Shown piece after piece: positions 6,406 through 7,293 of a DNA stretch of 7,293 bases. The notes beneath the pieces were generated by a model that saw only the letters and a program-made list of their open reading frames with translations, ran no database searches and was not told the origin of the DNA. Within the stretch, counting starts at the first letter, position 1. Each line of letters begins with the position of its first letter. The stretch is taken from the NCBI GenBank assembly GCA_002721895.1, contig PBLV01000015.1, positions 213,425 to 220,717 on the forward strand, written 5' to 3'. The DNA is from Verrucomicrobiales bacterium (lineage in GTDB: Bacteria; Verrucomicrobiota; Verrucomicrobiae; Limisphaerales; UBA1100). The position numbers were made by a program, and so were the translations under genes.

Positions 6406-7293
6406 TTAGGGCTTGGGCAGTTTGTCGAGGCGCGCTTTCACTTTGGGGTTGGCCTCCACTGCAAGGGATTTCTCCCAGAACTCACGAGCCTTGGCGTTGT
6501 TTTTTAGGGCGTGGTAAATATCCCCAAGATGTTCATAAAGAACCGCGTCGGTGTCCTTATCTTTTTCCATGGCCTTCAGTGCCTTGAGCTGCCATGCAAG
6601 GGCTTCCTTGTGTTCGCCCATCTGAAAAAGCACCCATGCCATGCTGTCGAGGTAAGCCGCGTTATCGGGCGAAAGCTTGTTGGCTTTTTCGATCATCACC
6701 CGGGCCTCCTTCAGGTTTTCACCGCGTTCGGCCCACATGTAGCCGAGGTAGTTCAGTGAAGAGGCATAATCCGGGTCCAGCTTGATGGATTTGCGAAAGG
6801 CATCCTCTGCCCGGCCGTATTTCTTGTCGCGCTCCAGCGCTGCGCCTTTCTGGAAGTAGAACCGCGCATCCAGTCGTGCCGGCTCATGGCGGGCCGCCAG
6901 AGTTTCCGCGGCAATGTAATGACGCACGGCATCGGGATACTCCTTCAGATTTACGTGTACCACGGCGGTCATGTATTCCTGCAGAAATGTCCGTTTGGGA
7001 AAACGTTTGCCGGCGGCTTCCAGGGTTTTTTTGGCGTCCCCGGCCTTGTCCGCCCGTAACTGGGCATCAACCAAGTCCCAGTAACCCTGCTGAAAGCCCG
7101 GATTGACGGCCACTACCCGTGCAAAATGCAACAATGCCTTCTTATGTTCGCCCTCATCCGCAAGCAGGAAGCCCATCAGGCGATTGGCTTGAGGATGAGC
7201 AAGGTTGACCTTTAGGATGGATTCGATGTGGCTGCGTGCCTTTTCTGGTTTGCTGGCCCGGAGGTAAAGCTCCGCCGCCTTTTCATGCAAAGG
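6406..7293 (-). CDS. TPR-repeat protein, partial (5' end outside the window)
   Basis: The frame is open from the right edge to the TAA at 6406-6408, giving 296 codons including the stop. The TTG at 7290 is only an internal codon; the true start lies outside the window. The visible part is almost all tetratricopeptide helices, with repeated patterns of Gly/Ala at turn positions and Asp-Pro or Asn-Pro between repeats (for example IKLDPDYASSLNYLGYMWAE and KLSPDNAAYLDSMAWVLFQM). The last block, LYEHLGDIYHALKNNAKARE followed by EFWEKSLA, is the usual C-terminal repeat of bacterial TPR proteins that often carry a lipoprotein or signal sequence. No such sequence can be seen here because the N-terminus is missing. 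The role is probably as a protein-protein scaffold; partners are unknown. It lies 2 nt upstream of the DUF2203 gene. Confidence 0.88.
   Translation of the reverse strand, partial: PLHEKAAELYLRASKPEKARSHIESILKVNLAHPQANRLMGFLLADEGEHKKALLHFARVVAVNPGFQQGYWDLVDAQLRADKAGDAKKTLEAAGKRFPKRTFLQEYMTAVVHVNLKEYPDAVRHYIAAETLAARHEPARLDARFYFQKGAALERDKKYGRAEDAFRKSIKLDPDYASSLNYLGYMWAERGENLKEARVMIEKANKLSPDNAAYLDSMAWVLFQMGEHKEALAWQLKALKAMEKDKDTDAVLYEHLGDIYHALKNNAKAREFWEKSLAVEANPKVKARLDKLPKP

Noticed and set aside
1..7293. CRISPR array, tRNA/rRNA gene, insertion sequence or long repeat
   Set aside because: No spaced repeats, cloverleaf-like sequence, terminal inverted repeats or transposase-like frame was seen on either strand by eye.

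Overview
The window comes from a bacterial chromosome of moderately high GC. All five supported genes lie on the minus strand, so transcription runs from the right edge to the left edge. The gene content suggests a Verrucomicrobia/PVC-group bacterium: a GldA-type ABC ATPase, a fused GldF/GldG-type membrane protein, a DUF4340 protein, and nearly complete absence of Shine-Dalgarno sequences. This assignment is inferred from remembered family features, not from a database match.

Right part (7293 to 6017): the C-terminal part of a TPR-repeat protein, open at the window edge, is followed after 2 nt by a small complete DUF2203 protein. After it comes a 109-nt gap (5908-6016). The gap holds a strong sigma-70-type promoter, with a perfect TATAAT at 5975-5980 and TTGAGG 17 nt upstream at 5998-6003.

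Left part (5907 to 1): this promoter drives a three-gene unit. It comprises an ABC ATPase (246 aa), a 1217-aa protein that joins an ABC-2 permease to a GldG-like extracytoplasmic domain, and a DUF4340 membrane-anchored protein of at least 507 aa that runs off the left edge. Both junctions are ATGA stop/start overlaps, so the products are probably made in coupled amounts and act as one membrane complex. The likely arrangement is a cytoplasmic ATPase dimer, a membrane permease with a large extracytoplasmic auxiliary domain, and a second single-pass protein with a mostly extracytoplasmic body. The family is related to the GldA/GldF/GldG proteins of Bacteroidetes gliding/secretion, but the cargo in PVC bacteria is not known to me.

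The most interesting detail is at the extreme left. After the usual DUF4340 ending, the reading frame continues into a motif (HASHILVAY) that looks like the first strand of a parvulin/PpiC peptidyl-prolyl isomerase domain. That suggests a DUF4340-rotamase fusion inside an ABC operon. No tRNA, rRNA, CRISPR, insertion sequence or phage feature was seen, and no stretch over 300 bases lacks a gene.
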